Assembly (NCBI RefSeq): GCF_006715285.1
Contig: NZ_VFMX01000001.1
Coordinates: 124,001 to 188,000, forward strand
Source of the DNA: Arthrobacter sp. SLBN-83
Lineage (GTDB): Bacteria > Actinomycetota > Actinomycetes > Actinomycetales > Micrococcaceae
Length of the DNA stretch: 64,000 bases
Direction: 5' to 3'
Part shown: positions 44,277 through 53,764 of the stretch, piece after piece
Position numbering within the stretch: the first letter of the stretch is position 1
Layout of the letters: each line of letters opens with the position of its first letter
The notes under the pieces: model-generated
What the model saw: the letters and a program-made list of their open reading frames with translations, nothing else
The model's database searches: none
Told to the model about the DNA's origin: nothing
Translations under genes and position numbers: made by a program

Positions 44277-44339
44277 GCGCAGGGCAGTGCGCGGAAGGCC
44301 TTGACGGCGCCGCGGAAGCCAGTAAAAGATGGGAGCACA

Positions 44340-44351
44340 GAAACCGCTTTC
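44340..44351 (+). promoter_or_regulatory. LacI-type operator candidate 3
   Basis: GAAACCGCTTTC is the reverse complement of candidate 1 and lies about 100 bases upstream of the glycosidase-like gene. One site near each divergent gene suggests shared control. Confidence 0.55.
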
Positions 44352-44448
44352 TAGCGCCCCTGCCCCTTATTCGCACAGAGGGCAGCCATCCGTGCATTCG
44401 GAGAAAGCGCGGCGTCAGCCACACAAAACCCGTAGGAGGGCGTGCACC

Positions 44449-46737
44449 GTGCACAGCCGCAGCAGCACCGTACGGCCGCAGGCCATGGCCCAGGCAAAAC
44501 AGCCACCAGAACCTATCGACAGGAAGGTGCTGGTCCAGCGCCACAATGTCCAGCAGCAGAAGCTTGATCCGCGGAGCCCTATATCGGTAGGCAACGGCGA
44601 GTTCGCCTTCACCATGGACCTCACTGGCCTTCAAACCTTGCCAGCTGCGTATCCTGTAGGCCCGCGCGAGGATGCGCTCCCCCCGGGAACCCTACTGGGC
44701 ACCCAGTCCACGTGGGGCTGGCATGCAGCGCCGGGCGGGGAAGGCTATACGCTGGCAGCTTCCACTGTCCGTTACGATTCACCGCGCGGTCCGGTGCCGT
44801 ACGTGGGCATGGTGGGAGACATCGTGAACGATCGCGAAACGGGCACCTCCGTGGGGGAAACATGGCTGCGTGCCAATCCGCACCGCTTGGACCTGGGACG
44901 CATCGGCTTCCAGCTTCTGCATGACGGGGCCAGCCGGCCGATCAACCCCGGTGAGCTCTCCGACACCGTCCAGACCTTGGATTTGTGGTCGGGTGTTGTC
45001 GCCAGCACCTTCACTGTTGCCGGCCACCCCGTGCAGGTCACCACGGCCTGCAATCCGCACCGCGACGAACTCGGCATCCGCGTGGAGTCACCTGCGCTCG
45101 GCGACGGCCTGGTCATCGCCCTCGACTTCCCGTACGGATCTGAGGCGTGGCACAACGCCGCGGACTGGAGCCGGCCGGACGCCCACACCACAACCCTCAA
45201 CGGACCCCTGCCTGCAGTGCTTCATCCGGGGGCCACGAGCTGGACGGTGGACCGCGAGCTGGACAACTCGCAGTACCACGTAGTGGTCACGGGGCAGGGC
45301 CTGGTGGTGGAGCAGTCGGGACCGCACCAAGTACGCATCCGCCGGGATGACCTCCCGCGCCAGGACGTCATCGACCTGTCCATCGAATTCATTTCCGGAG
45401 GCGACGGCGACTGCATCCCCCGCGCCGGCGCCGGCCTTTCACGGGTGGCAGGCAAGGTGGGCGCAGGCAGGAAGGCCCGTCCCGGCGTCGAGCTTTCCCC
45501 GGACGCCCCTCCGCTTGCCGGCGAAAACCAGCCCGGCAGCAACGTTGCGACTGCGTCAACGGAGCACTGGCCCAGGTTCTGGCGCTCCGGAGGTGCAATA
45601 GAACTGGCCGCTACGCCGGACCCCAGGGCCAGGGAGCTGGAACGACGCATCGTCCTCTCCCAGTACCTGACCGCCGTCAACTGCTCCGGATCGCTGCCGC
45701 CGCAGGAAACGGGCCTGGTGTGCAACTCGTGGCGGGGACGCTTCCACCTGGAGATGCACTGGTGGCACGCTGCCCATTTTGCGCACTGGGACCGGGTGGA
45801 GCTGCTCCTCCCCTCCCTGCGCTGGTATTCAACAGTGCTGGAGACGTCCCGGCAGACGGCGCGGGCACAGGGGTTCGACGGCGCCCGCTGGCCAAAGCAG
45901 GTAGGCCCGGATGGACGGGAGAGCCCCAGCCCGATCGGTACGTTCCTTATTTGGCAGCAACCGCATCCCATCCACTTGGCGGAACTGGTGTATCGGGCCA
46001 GCCCCAGCCGGGAGGTGCTTGAGGAGTTCGCGGACATCGTGTTCGAATCCGCGGCGTTCATGGCCAGCTTCGCCCACCCCACGCCGCAGGGTTTCGAACT
46101 TGGCCCGCCGCTCATACCGGCGCAGGAAAGCTACGGATCCATGCGGGCAGAGGTCACGAATCCCACCTTTGAACTTGCCTACTGGCAGTGGGGCCTCCGG
46201 ACGGCCGCCGCCTGGCGGGAACGGCTGGGACTGGAACCGATGCAGGCCTGGCAGAGGGTTGCTGACGGGCTGGTGCGCCCGCGCGTGGTCAAGGGTGTCT
46301 ACGCAGCCATCGACGTGGAACCGTTCACCATCCGGACTGACCATCCCTCCATGCTCTGCGCCCTCGGCGTCCTCCCGCTGACGGACCTGATCGATGAAGA
46401 CATCATGCGGGCCACCCTGGACGACGTGCTGGCCGACTGGGACTGGGGCAGCACCTGGGGCTGGGACTATCCCGTGATAGCCATGGCCGCCGCACGGCTG
46501 GGCGATCCGGAAGCCGCCGTAAACGCGCTCCTGCAGGACGCCGGCAAAAACACGGTCCTGCCAAACGGGCACAACCGCCAAACGGATTCCCTGCCGCTGT
46601 ACCTTCCGGGCAATGGCGGTCTGCTTGCCGCCGCCGCGCTGATGGCCGCCGGGTGGGACCAGGGTCCGGATCGCCATGCTCCCGGTTTCCCGTCCGGCTG
46701 GACCGTGAAGTGGGAAGGTCTGGTGCCGGCGCCCTGA
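44449..46737 (+). CDS. Six-hairpin glycosidase-like protein (GH65-related)
   Basis: A predicted cytosolic protein of 762 residues without signal peptide. The N-terminal half (to about residue 370) looks like a beta-sandwich domain, with SPISVGNGEFAFTMDLTGLQT at its start. The C-terminal half looks like an (alpha/alpha)6 barrel with LVCNSWRGRFHLEMHWWHAAHF, a pattern seen in GH65-like and related six-hairpin glycosidases. The catalytic acid cannot be fixed by eye. The GTG at 44449 is chosen because TAGGAGG is nine bases upstream; ATG 44485 and earlier open frame are alternatives. It is divergent from a sugar-binding lipoprotein. Confidence 0.72.
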   Translation: MHSRSSTVRPQAMAQAKQPPEPIDRKVLVQRHNVQQQKLDPRSPISVGNGEFAFTMDLTGLQTLPAAYPVGPREDALPPGTLLGTQSTWGWHAAPGGEGYTLAASTVRYDSPRGPVPYVGMVGDIVNDRETGTSVGETWLRANPHRLDLGRIGFQLLHDGASRPINPGELSDTVQTLDLWSGVVASTFTVAGHPVQVTTACNPHRDELGIRVESPALGDGLVIALDFPYGSEAWHNAADWSRPDAHTTTLNGPLPAVLHPGATSWTVDRELDNSQYHVVVTGQGLVVEQSGPHQVRIRRDDLPRQDVIDLSIEFISGGDGDCIPRAGAGLSRVAGKVGAGRKARPGVELSPDAPPLAGENQPGSNVATASTEHWPRFWRSGGAIELAATPDPRARELERRIVLSQYLTAVNCSGSLPPQETGLVCNSWRGRFHLEMHWWHAAHFAHWDRVELLLPSLRWYSTVLETSRQTARAQGFDGARWPKQVGPDGRESPSPIGTFLIWQQPHPIHLAELVYRASPSREVLEEFADIVFESAAFMASFAHPTPQGFELGPPLIPAQESYGSMRAEVTNPTFELAYWQWGLRTAAAWRERLGLEPMQAWQRVADGLVRPRVVKGVYAAIDVEPFTIRTDHPSMLCALGVLPLTDLIDEDIMRATLDDVLADWDWGSTWGWDYPVIAMAAARLGDPEAAVNALLQDAGKNTVLPNGHNRQTDSLPLYLPGNGGLLAAAALMAAGWDQGPDRHAPGFPSGWTVKWEGLVPAP

Positions 46738-46783
46738 GGGTCAACGCTGCCGGCCCGCCGGGCGTGCAGCTTGCCAGGCAGTG

Positions 46784-47848
46784 TCACGTCTGCGGCGTGG
46801 CGCGCTTTGCACCGAGGATGGCCTTGCGGGGAGTGCCGCCGGAGTCCAGGTCCGCCTCGCGTACGGCCGCCCACCCCGCCGAGACGAGGTAGACCTGGCT
46901 GACCAGGTTGAACCAGATCAAAAGCCCGATGATGACGGCAAAGGAGGCCAGGAGGGGGTTTCGGCTGGCACCGCCCAGCAGCTCGGTGCTGAAGATCTGC
47001 AGGATGGTGGTGCCCAGCGCAGCAAGGATGGTGCTTTCCAGCAAAGCCCGGCGCGACAGCTTCAGGCCCGCAGCCAGCCGGAACATGATCAGCGCCGTGA
47101 CCCAGTTAAGGACCAACGGCACAATGATCTTCACGGACGTGGTGAGTGGCCCGGCCAAGGCGTCGGTGAGGTGCAGGAAGTTGGAAACCCACCCGGCCGC
47201 AGTGCCGAACACCAGTGAAGCAGCCGCGCTGATCACCAGGGACACGCCCAGCAGCAGGAGGATTCCGGCGTCGCGCAGCTTCAGCAGGATGGGATTGACC
47301 ATCAGCGGCGGCAGCTGCAGCACACCGCGGAGTCCATCGCGCAGGCCGTTGATCCAGCCCAGCGAGGTGACCACGGTGACGACGGCACCGATCACCGCGG
47401 TCCAGCCAAGCCCGCTGGGGTCCAGCAGGTCCTTGGGGTCCACAAGGCCTTGGCCGCCATTGATTTTAAGGAGGCCTGGGGCGCTTCTGGCCACGCTGCC
47501 GATGATGGTGTCCAGCAGGGCGGGTTGGCCGCTCAACACCAGGCCGGCAATGGAAAAGCCGGTGGCCAGCAGGCCTGTGATGGAGAAGAACATGTTAAAG
47601 CCGATGCCGGCGCTCATCAACGGCCCGTAGTGGAGGCTGTAGTGCCGGAAGGCCCTCATGGGCCGCAGGACGTTCAGGCGCGCGGTAAACCACTGGCCCA
47701 GAGCCATCAGGGCTGCGAACTTTCCTCCGGACCGGCGCGCCCGGTTCCACTCAATCCGTTTTTCGATAACCGCCAGCTTCAGCCGGTCGAGCTCGGTAGG
47801 CAGCGGCTGCTGGTTATCCTGCTTCGGTTGGGGCGTCCGCGGCAGCAT
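46784..47848 (-). CDS. YihY/BrkB family membrane protein
   Basis: A member of the YihY/virulence factor BrkB family (formerly called RNase BN), about 354 residues with six membrane segments. Family features include the HYGPLMSAGIGFNMFFSITGLLATG first helix, LGWINGLRDGLRGVL, and the late ASFAVIIGLLIWFNLVSQVYLVSAGWAA. Its function is unknown. The ATG at 47848 overlaps the 3' end of the 2H phosphoesterase gene by 35 bases; longer frames lie wholly inside that gene. Confidence 0.82.
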   Translation of the reverse strand: MLPRTPQPKQDNQQPLPTELDRLKLAVIEKRIEWNRARRSGGKFAALMALGQWFTARLNVLRPMRAFRHYSLHYGPLMSAGIGFNMFFSITGLLATGFSIAGLVLSGQPALLDTIIGSVARSAPGLLKINGGQGLVDPKDLLDPSGLGWTAVIGAVVTVVTSLGWINGLRDGLRGVLQLPPLMVNPILLKLRDAGILLLLGVSLVISAAASLVFGTAAGWVSNFLHLTDALAGPLTTSVKIIVPLVLNWVTALIMFRLAAGLKLSRRALLESTILAALGTTILQIFSTELLGGASRNPLLASFAVIIGLLIWFNLVSQVYLVSAGWAAVREADLDSGGTPRKAILGAKRATPQT

Positions 47849-48515
47849 CCGTGAAGCGGGTGCCGCCGTCGTTGTCAGTTTCGGTCCCAAAGTCCAGCTC
47901 TTCCCGTAGCTGCCAGATGCCGTCGGCATCGTGCTCATAGAGTCCCATGCTAACCACGGGGAAGGTTGCCCTGTAGTTCTTCAGCACCGTTTCGGCCTCA
48001 TCCAGGCTTTCCGGGGCGACGTCGTGGGCGATGGTGACGTGCGGATGGTAGGCAAAAGGCAGCTCGCGGTGGAGCGGGCCCTGCTGGAGCTTGCGGTGCA
48101 GGTCCACGCAGTCGTCGAACCCGTCCTCAACGTTTATGAAGACCACGGGCGAAACGGGGCGGAATGTCCCGGTCCCGGCGATGGTGACCATGAAGGGGCT
48201 CTGGCATCGGGCGACTTCGCGGACATGCCGGCGCGTGGCTTCCCAGTCCTGCGTGGGGGTGGTGGTCACCAGCGTGATGTGCGCCGGCACAACATCGGCC
48301 ATGGGGTCGCCAAAGGACGCCCGCCAGCGCTGCAGTTCCCCTGCTATCTCGGGTGGGAATCCCAGGATGACGCCCACACTGATTTCTTCACTCCGTGCTT
48401 CATGTTCCGCAGCGGCACTCCTGCCGGATTGGTCTCCGAACCGGTCGGCCAGGGTCTGCTCCACCTGGCCGGCGGAGCAGGCACCTCCCCTGGCGGTGAC
48501 GTTTCTCGAAGACAT
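47814..48515 (-). CDS. 2'-5' RNA ligase family / 2H phosphoesterase
   Basis: A 233-residue protein with the two HxT/S motifs that define 2H phosphoesterases: PAHITLVTTT and YHPHVTIAHD, spaced as usual. A polar extension of about 45 residues precedes the domain. The family includes cyclic phosphodiesterases and RNA ligases of uncertain physiological role. The ATG at 48515 follows the trpS stop by four bases without an obvious ribosome site, so coupling to trpS is likely. Confidence 0.82.
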   Translation of the reverse strand: MSSRNVTARGGACSAGQVEQTLADRFGDQSGRSAAAEHEARSEEISVGVILGFPPEIAGELQRWRASFGDPMADVVPAHITLVTTTPTQDWEATRRHVREVARCQSPFMVTIAGTGTFRPVSPVVFINVEDGFDDCVDLHRKLQQGPLHRELPFAYHPHVTIAHDVAPESLDEAETVLKNYRATFPVVSMGLYEHDADGIWQLREELDFGTETDNDGGTRFTDAAADAPTEAG

Positions 48516-48519
48516 GGCG

Positions 48520-49563
48520 CTAGCGGACTCCTGCGAGGCTGAGGGACGGCAGGAAACCCATGCGCTGGTACACCTGGCCCAGCGTGACCGAGGCGATCTC
48601 CCTGGCCCGTTCCGCGCCAAGGGCCAGCAGCCGGTCAAGTTCTGCGGGGTCGGCCATCAGCTCATTGGTCCGGTTGCGGAGCGGGGTGATGAAGTCCACC
48701 ACCACCTCGGCGAGGTCCACTTTGAGGTGGCCGTACATCTTCCCCTGGTACTCGGCTTCGAGGTCCGCCACGGACTTGCCCGTCAGGGAGGAGTAGATGG
48801 TCAGCAGGTTGGACACCCCGGGCTTCTCCTCAGGATCGAAGCGGATGTCCGTTCCGGCGTCGGTCACGGCCGACTTGATGCGCTTGGCCGCAATCTTGGG
48901 ATCCTCCAGCAGTTGGATGGCACCGTTGGGGGACTCCCCCGTCTTGGACATCTTTGCGCTGGGCTTCTGGAGATCGTAGATCTTGGCGCTTTCCTTGACG
49001 ATCGTGGCCTCGGGAACGGTGAACGTGTGGCCGAACCTGGTGTTGAACCGCTGCGCCAGGTTCCGGGTCAGTTCCAGGTGCTGGCGCTGGTCCTCGCCCA
49101 CCGGCACCAGGTCGCTCTGGTACAGCAGGATGTCCGCGGCCATCAGTGTGGGGTAGGCAAAAAGGCCCAGGGTGGCGGAGTCCGCCCCGGACTTCTGGGT
49201 CTTGTCCTTGAACTGCGTCATGCGGGAGGCCTCGCCGAAGCCGGTGATGCAGTTCAGCGCCCAGGCGAGCTGTGCGTGCTCGGGAACGTGGGACTGGACG
49301 AAGAAGATGCTCTTGTCCGGATCGATCCCGGCGGCAATGTACTGGGCCGCCACGATGCGGGTGCGCTTTGCCAGTTCGGCGGGGTCGAAGTCCACGGTGA
49401 TCGCATGCAGGTCCGGGATGAAGAAGACGGCGTCGTACTCCGCCTGCATGTCCACCCAGTTGCGCACGGCTCCGATGTAGTTGCCCAGGTGCAGGGAATC
49501 GGCGGTGGGCTTGGCGCCGGAAAGAATGCGCTTCTTGTCGGTGGAGGAAGTCTGGGTGGTCAT
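48520..49563 (-). CDS. trpS: Tryptophanyl-tRNA synthetase
   Basis: Class Ic aminoacyl-tRNA synthetase charging tRNA-Trp. It is 347 residues. The HIGH-equivalent is [14 protein letters not shown] near residue 23 and the KMSKS-equivalent is [28 protein letters not shown] is the Trp/ATP-binding segment. Length and motifs fit a full, single housekeeping copy. Confidence 0.96.
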   Translation of the reverse strand: MTTQTSSTDKKRILSGAKPTADSLHLGNYIGAVRNWVDMQAEYDAVFFIPDLHAITVDFDPAELAKRTRIVAAQYIAAGIDPDKSIFFVQSHVPEHAQLAWALNCITGFGEASRMTQFKDKTQKSGADSATLGLFAYPTLMAADILLYQSDLVPVGEDQRQHLELTRNLAQRFNTRFGHTFTVPEATIVKESAKIYDLQKPSAKMSKTGESPNGAIQLLEDPKIAAKRIKSAVTDAGTDIRFDPEEKPGVSNLLTIYSSLTGKSVADLEAEYQGKMYGHLKVDLAEVVVDFITPLRNRTNELMADPAELDRLLALGAERAREIASVTLGQVYQRMGFLPSLSLAGVR

Positions 49564-49579
49564 GGAAAAACTTTCGGGC

Positions 49580-50413
49580 TTAGAGCTGGTAGTCCACTAC
49601 CAGCGGGGCGTGGTCGGAGAAGCGGGTGTCCCAGGTGGCTGCACGGTCTACAACAGCCGAAATGGCGGACGCGGCCAGCCCGGGGGTGGCCATGTGGTAG
49701 TCGATGCGCCAGCCGGTGTCGTTGTCGAACGCCTTGCCGCGCCAGGACCACCAGGTGTACGGCCCGTCGACGTCGCCGGCAAGGTTCCGGTGGACGTCAT
49801 GCCAGCCGATTTCCTCCCCGAAGAAGCGGTCGAAGTAGGCGCGTTCCTCAGGCAGGTGCCCCGCCTTTTTGAGGTTGCCCTTGGAGTTCCGGATGTCCCG
49901 TGGCGTGTGGGCAACGTTCAGGTCCCCCACAACCAGCGCGTGGTCGCTGTGCTTGGTCAGCTCCGGAAGCCGGGTGTGCATGGCGTCCAGGAAGCGGTAC
50001 TTGTCATCCTGCTTGGGAGTTCCCACTTCACCGGAGTGCACGTAGGCACTGGCAACGGTGAGCTGGACGGGATTTCCAGCAGCGTCAGGGACGCGGAAAT
50101 CGGCTTCCACCCAGCGCCCGGCGGTGGCGAAGTAGTCGTCGCCAATGCCGTTCCGGGTTTCCAGCGGTTCCTGCCGGGATGCGATGGCGACGCCGGCACG
50201 GCCTTTCGCTTCAGCTTCGGCGTGCAGGATATGCCAGCCATCCCCAAGCAGCTCCCGGACGATGGCGTCAGGGGCGCGCACTTCCTGCAGGCAAAGAATG
50301 TCCACTTCGCGCGGCTCCAGCCACGCCGCCATGCCGTTTTTGTAGGCAGCCCGGAGGCCGTTGACGTTCACGGATGCGATGCGAAGGTGGTCCTTGTTCA
50401 ATGCCGAGCTCAC
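49580..50413 (-). CDS. xth: Exodeoxyribonuclease III (AP endonuclease)
   Basis: Mg2+-dependent 3'-5' exonuclease and abasic-site endonuclease of base excision repair. It is about 277 residues. Catalytic blocks are [21 protein letters not shown] (metal Glu), [14 protein letters not shown] (Asp/Asn), and the C-terminal [12 protein letters not shown] (Asp/His). Two GTG starts are open; 50413 is preferred because a TAGAGT -10 box at 50421-50426 would place the transcript start next to it. Confidence 0.92.
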   Translation of the reverse strand: MSSALNKDHLRIASVNVNGLRAAYKNGMAAWLEPREVDILCLQEVRAPDAIVRELLGDGWHILHAEAEAKGRAGVAIASRQEPLETRNGIGDDYFATAGRWVEADFRVPDAAGNPVQLTVASAYVHSGEVGTPKQDDKYRFLDAMHTRLPELTKHSDHALVVGDLNVAHTPRDIRNSKGNLKKAGHLPEERAYFDRFFGEEIGWHDVHRNLAGDVDGPYTWWSWRGKAFDNDTGWRIDYHMATPGLAASAISAVVDRAATWDTRFSDHAPLVVDYQL

Positions 50414-50420
50414 CCGCTCC

Positions 50421-50426
50421 ACTCTA
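50421..50426 (-). promoter_or_regulatory. -10 box near xth start
   Basis: TAGAGT on the minus strand overlaps the stop codon of the upstream gene and lies seven bases before the GTG at 50413. Confidence 0.35.
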
Positions 50427-50987
50427 GTCGATGATGGTTCCGGTCACCGGCTCCCCGCTGCCCCCGGAGGACTTGATCATGTCCCGGGCGTTGGTGGCTG
50501 TGATCTGGATGGTCTCGAGGGCGCGGTTGATGGTGTCGTGGTCCGCAGCGTCGCCCTTGGCGCGCTCCTCCTCCACCACACGGATCTGTACCTGGACGAT
50601 CTTGAACGAATGGTCCAGCTTCAGGTCGCGCACCTCGTCAGCCTCGGTGCGTTCGTAGATCACCTGCGTCCCACCCTGGTCGGCGGACACGTGGGCCGGG
50701 CCGCGTCCGGTTGCCGTCTGGAAGGCACTCTGGGCCTCGGACAGCTTCGCCCCGGCCCTCTTGGCGGCCCGTTGGATGCTGAAGACCACGAACGCCGCCA
50801 GCGCAAGCCAGAAGCCGGCGATGATGGCCACAACCCAGCCCACGACGTCGTTCTGGTTTGCCGCGAAAATAACCGCCACAACGAAAGCCGTCACCAGGAC
50901 CATCAACCCCGGTCCGCTGATCCGGAACATCGAAAAACCGCCCCGGGCGGGTTTGGAGGATGACGAGGAGCTGCCCAAAGTTCGCAT
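50424..50987 (-). CDS. Conserved two-helix membrane protein, unknown
   Basis: A 187-residue protein I do not recognise. Residues 1-20 are Ser-rich and basic. Two membrane helices follow at about 27-44 and 48-70. The rest is a cytoplasmic helical domain with alternating charge, likely a coiled coil around KRAGAKLSEAQSAF and then EVRDLKLDHSFKIVQVQIRV, ending in a Ser/Gly-rich tail. It lies upstream of xth on the same strand with two bases between the stop and the longest xth frame. No catalytic motif is visible. Confidence 0.7.
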   Translation of the reverse strand: MRTLGSSSSSSKPARGGFSMFRISGPGLMVLVTAFVVAVIFAANQNDVVGWVVAIIAGFWLALAAFVVFSIQRAAKRAGAKLSEAQSAFQTATGRGPAHVSADQGGTQVIYERTEADEVRDLKLDHSFKIVQVQIRVVEEERAKGDAADHDTINRALETIQITATNARDMIKSSGGSGEPVTGTIID

Positions 50988-51070
50988 GCAGCTATTGTCT
51001 CAAACGCAAGAGTGTGCTTCCGCCGCCTTCCACCCCCGGCGAACACCCTTGGCCACGCAGACTTCCCTAA

Positions 51071-51883
51071 CTACTTCAGGAACAGGCTCCGCAGGCGCAG
51101 GGTGGTCAGCAGCATCCCGACGGCGGTCATCACCAGGTAGTAGCCAACGTGCAGCGGCGTGGCGGCGGTAAAGCTCCCCACACTGATCTGCCGCAGCAGC
51201 TCCACCCCGTGCCACAGCGGCATGGCTTGGATGAACCACTGGATGGGCTGCGGGTAAACGCTTAGGGGGTAGAAGGTGGCGCTGAACAGGAACATGGGCA
51301 GCAGGATGAAGTTGATCCAGTCCATCTGCTGGAAGGTCTTGAGGAAGCTGGTGATGCCCATGCCCAGGCTGGCGAATCCGAAGGCAATGAGCACGGATGC
51401 CGGAATCATCAGCAGCGCCCATGGCGTGGTGATCAGCCCCATCACACCCATGACCGCCGTGAACCCGGTGGCGTAAAGCATTCCCCGCAGCAGGGCCAGG
51501 AAGATCTCCCCCAACGCGACATCCAGCGGGCCCAGCGACGTGTAGAGCATGCCCTGGTACAGCTTGGCGAAGTTCATCTTGAAGAAGACGTTCCACGTGG
51601 AGTCGTACACCGCACCGTTCATGGCCGAGACAGCCAGCAGTGCGGGCGCGATGTAGGCGGCGTAGCTGATGTGCGTGCCGTCAGGCCCCTGGACGTCGCC
51701 AACGATCGCCCCGAGGCCCACGCCCATGGAGATGAGGAACAGGACGGGCTCGAAGAACCCGGACACCATCACCAGCCAGTTGGTGCTCCGCGTGGCCATA
51801 AGCCCCCGGGAGATCACGGCCCTGGCGTTACGGGAGTACAGCGGCCCGAACGTCCGGCGGCGGGCCTGTGCGGGGGCGCTCAC
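51071..51883 (-). CDS. ABC-2 type transporter permease (second)
   Basis: Exporter membrane subunit, 270 residues with six helices, of the NodJ/DrrB type. The conserved FEPVLFLISMGVGLGAIVGD first-helix region and LLPMFLFSATFYPLSVYPQP near the ABC-2 signature are visible. The GTG overlaps the preceding permease stop by four bases. With the other permease and the ATPase it should form a heterodimeric exporter of an unknown substrate (drugs, lipids or glycolipids). Confidence 0.88.
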   Translation of the reverse strand: MSAPAQARRRTFGPLYSRNARAVISRGLMATRSTNWLVMVSGFFEPVLFLISMGVGLGAIVGDVQGPDGTHISYAAYIAPALLAVSAMNGAVYDSTWNVFFKMNFAKLYQGMLYTSLGPLDVALGEIFLALLRGMLYATGFTAVMGVMGLITTPWALLMIPASVLIAFGFASLGMGITSFLKTFQQMDWINFILLPMFLFSATFYPLSVYPQPIQWFIQAMPLWHGVELLRQISVGSFTAATPLHVGYYLVMTAVGMLLTTLRLRSLFLK

Positions 51884-52734
51884 TGGCCCAGCCTCAGGGC
51901 AAAGCGGCGCCGCGTCAGCACCCACCCCAGGGCAGCCAGCGCCGCGAGCACGGCAACGTGGAGAACCGTGAGGAGCGGCGGCTCCCGGTATCCGAAGCTG
52001 AACACCCGGCCCAGTTCCGTGCCGTGCCAGATGGGTGAGATCCACCCGATCCAGCGGACGGCCAATGGCAGGTTGTCCAGTGGAAAGAACGTGCCGGAGA
52101 ACAGGAACAGCGGCATCACGATGAACCTCATCACCAGCGCGAACTGGCCCTTGTCCTCGGTGATGGAGGCTGAGTAGGCCATCAGCGGCAGCCCAAAGGC
52201 CAGCCCCGTCAGGGTGGCCACCAGGATGCCCGCCCAGCCCCAGCCCGACGGCGACGCACCAAACAATGCCACGGCGGCGAAGTAGATGCCTGACTGCAGC
52301 AGCAGGCGCAGCGTCACGGCAATGATCTGGCCGGCGGCGATCTGCTGCGGTGTCAGCGGCGAGGCGTGGGGGCCAAAGTAGATTCGCCGCCACTTGAAGC
52401 CGTCCATGATGGGAAACGTGAACTCATTCGCGGCCGTCATCACGGCGGCGGACACCAGCAGTGCAGGGGCGATGAAGGCCAGGTAGGAGACGCCGCCGAA
52501 GGCCGCGTTGCCGGTGTCCACCAGGGTGGCCAGGCCCACGCCCATGGCAAACAGGTATGCCACTGGCTGGCCCACGCTGTACATCACGATGGACCAGGTG
52601 TACCCCTTCATGACGCGGAGCACCTGCTCGGCGTAGTAAAAAGCACCCCAGCGCCGCGCCTTGGCGGCCGAGACCTCCGGTGAATGAGCGCGCAGGCGGG
52701 GGCTCAAGCCAACCCCGTCCAGTGATTCAGTCAA
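51880..52734 (-). CDS. ABC-2 type transporter permease (first)
   Basis: A 284-residue ABC-2 membrane protein with six helices. GQPVAYLFAMGVGLATLVD and MPLFLFSGTFFPLDNLPLAVRW are the family regions. It is paralogous to the next gene (51% or more similar in the ABC-2 block by eye, not measured). It starts with TTG overlapping the ATPase stop by eight bases, implying translational coupling. Confidence 0.87.
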   Translation of the reverse strand: MTESLDGVGLSPRLRAHSPEVSAAKARRWGAFYYAEQVLRVMKGYTWSIVMYSVGQPVAYLFAMGVGLATLVDTGNAAFGGVSYLAFIAPALLVSAAVMTAANEFTFPIMDGFKWRRIYFGPHASPLTPQQIAAGQIIAVTLRLLLQSGIYFAAVALFGASPSGWGWAGILVATLTGLAFGLPLMAYSASITEDKGQFALVMRFIVMPLFLFSGTFFPLDNLPLAVRWIGWISPIWHGTELGRVFSFGYREPPLLTVLHVAVLAALAALGWVLTRRRFALRLGQ

Positions 52735-53701
52735 CGAGGCTCCGCCCGGTGAGCCGCAGGAACACGTCCTCCAGCGAGGACCTGCGCACCAGCGATGTCA
52801 GCGGCCTCAGGCCGCGGGCCGATACCTGCTCCAGGGCCGACTCGCCGTCGTGCGCGTACATCAGCACCCGGTCCGGCAGCACCTCAAGGCGTTCCCCGAT
52901 GCCTTCCAGCTGCGCCCCGATGGTGGCGTTGCGTTCCGAACCGAACCGCAGCTCCACCACTTCGCGGGTGGAGTGCTCACGGATCAGCTGCGCGGGCGAT
53001 CCCTCGGCCATGATGCGCCCCTTGTCCACCACGATCAGCCGGTCGCAGAGCTGCTCCGCTTCATCCATGTAGTGGGTGGTGAGAATCAGGGTGACGCCCT
53101 GTTCCTTCAGCCGGAACAGCCGGTCCCAGAGGATGTGGCGGGCCTGCGGGTCCAGCCCGGTGGTGGGTTCGTCCAGCAGCAGGATCCGCGGTTCGTTGAT
53201 GAGGGACCGGGCAATGGTGAGGCGGCGCTTCATGCCGCCGGAGAGCGCATCCACCCGGGATTTTGCCTTGTCCGTCAGCTGGGCGAACTCCAGCAGTTCG
53301 TCCGCTTTGGGCTTGAGGTAGCTCATGGGCAGGCCGAAGTAGCGGCCGTAGACAAGGAGGTTGTCGCGGACGCGCAGTTCCTCGTCCAGGTTGTCCTGCT
53401 GCGGCACTACGCCCAGGTGCGCGCGCACCTCCGGGCCGTGTGTGTCCGGGTCCAGTCCCATGATGTTGAGCTGCCCCGCGGAGCGCCGGGTGACGCCGCC
53501 GATCATCTTCATGGTGGTGGATTTGCCCGCGCCGTTGGGCCCGAGCAGCCCGAAGGACTCCCCCGCGGGCACGGCGAACGAGATGCCGTCGACGGCGGCG
53601 ACATCGCCATAGGTCTTGGTCAGGTTTTCAGCGGAGATGACGGTGCCGGAAGGCGGGCCCGTGGTCAGTGTGCCGGCAGGCCTCAGGGCGTGGTTGTGCA
53701 C
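52727..53701 (-). CDS. ABC exporter ATPase (DrrA/NodI-like)
   Basis: A 324-residue ATPase. Walker A GPNGAGKSTTMK lies near residue 54, Q-loop in VVPQQDNLDEELRV, signature LSGGMKRRLTIARSL, Walker B ILLLDEPTTGLDPQAR and switch His in LTTHYMDEAEQL. A C-terminal region of about 80 residues typical of drug-resistance ATPases follows. The GTG is six bases after TAGTCT, with no ribosome site. It is the first gene of a three-gene exporter operon. Confidence 0.92.
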   Translation of the reverse strand: MHNHALRPAGTLTTGPPSGTVISAENLTKTYGDVAAVDGISFAVPAGESFGLLGPNGAGKSTTMKMIGGVTRRSAGQLNIMGLDPDTHGPEVRAHLGVVPQQDNLDEELRVRDNLLVYGRYFGLPMSYLKPKADELLEFAQLTDKAKSRVDALSGGMKRRLTIARSLINEPRILLLDEPTTGLDPQARHILWDRLFRLKEQGVTLILTTHYMDEAEQLCDRLIVVDKGRIMAEGSPAQLIREHSTREVVELRFGSERNATIGAQLEGIGERLEVLPDRVLMYAHDGESALEQVSARGLRPLTSLVRRSSLEDVFLRLTGRSLVD

Positions 53702-53707
53702 CTGTGC

Positions 53708-53713
53708 AGACTA
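53708..53713 (-). promoter_or_regulatory. -10 box of a leaderless transcript (ABC exporter)
   Basis: TAGTCT on the minus strand, six bases before the GTG at 53701. Confidence 0.5.
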
Positions 53714-53764
53714 GTGGAGGCGCGGCGCATGTGGAAGGACGCTTGCAGTTTCGTTATTAACGTC

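Noticed and set aside
48091-49872. Open frame of 593 codons on the plus strand
   Set aside because: Antisense to trpS and the 2H phosphoesterase gene, both clear genes.
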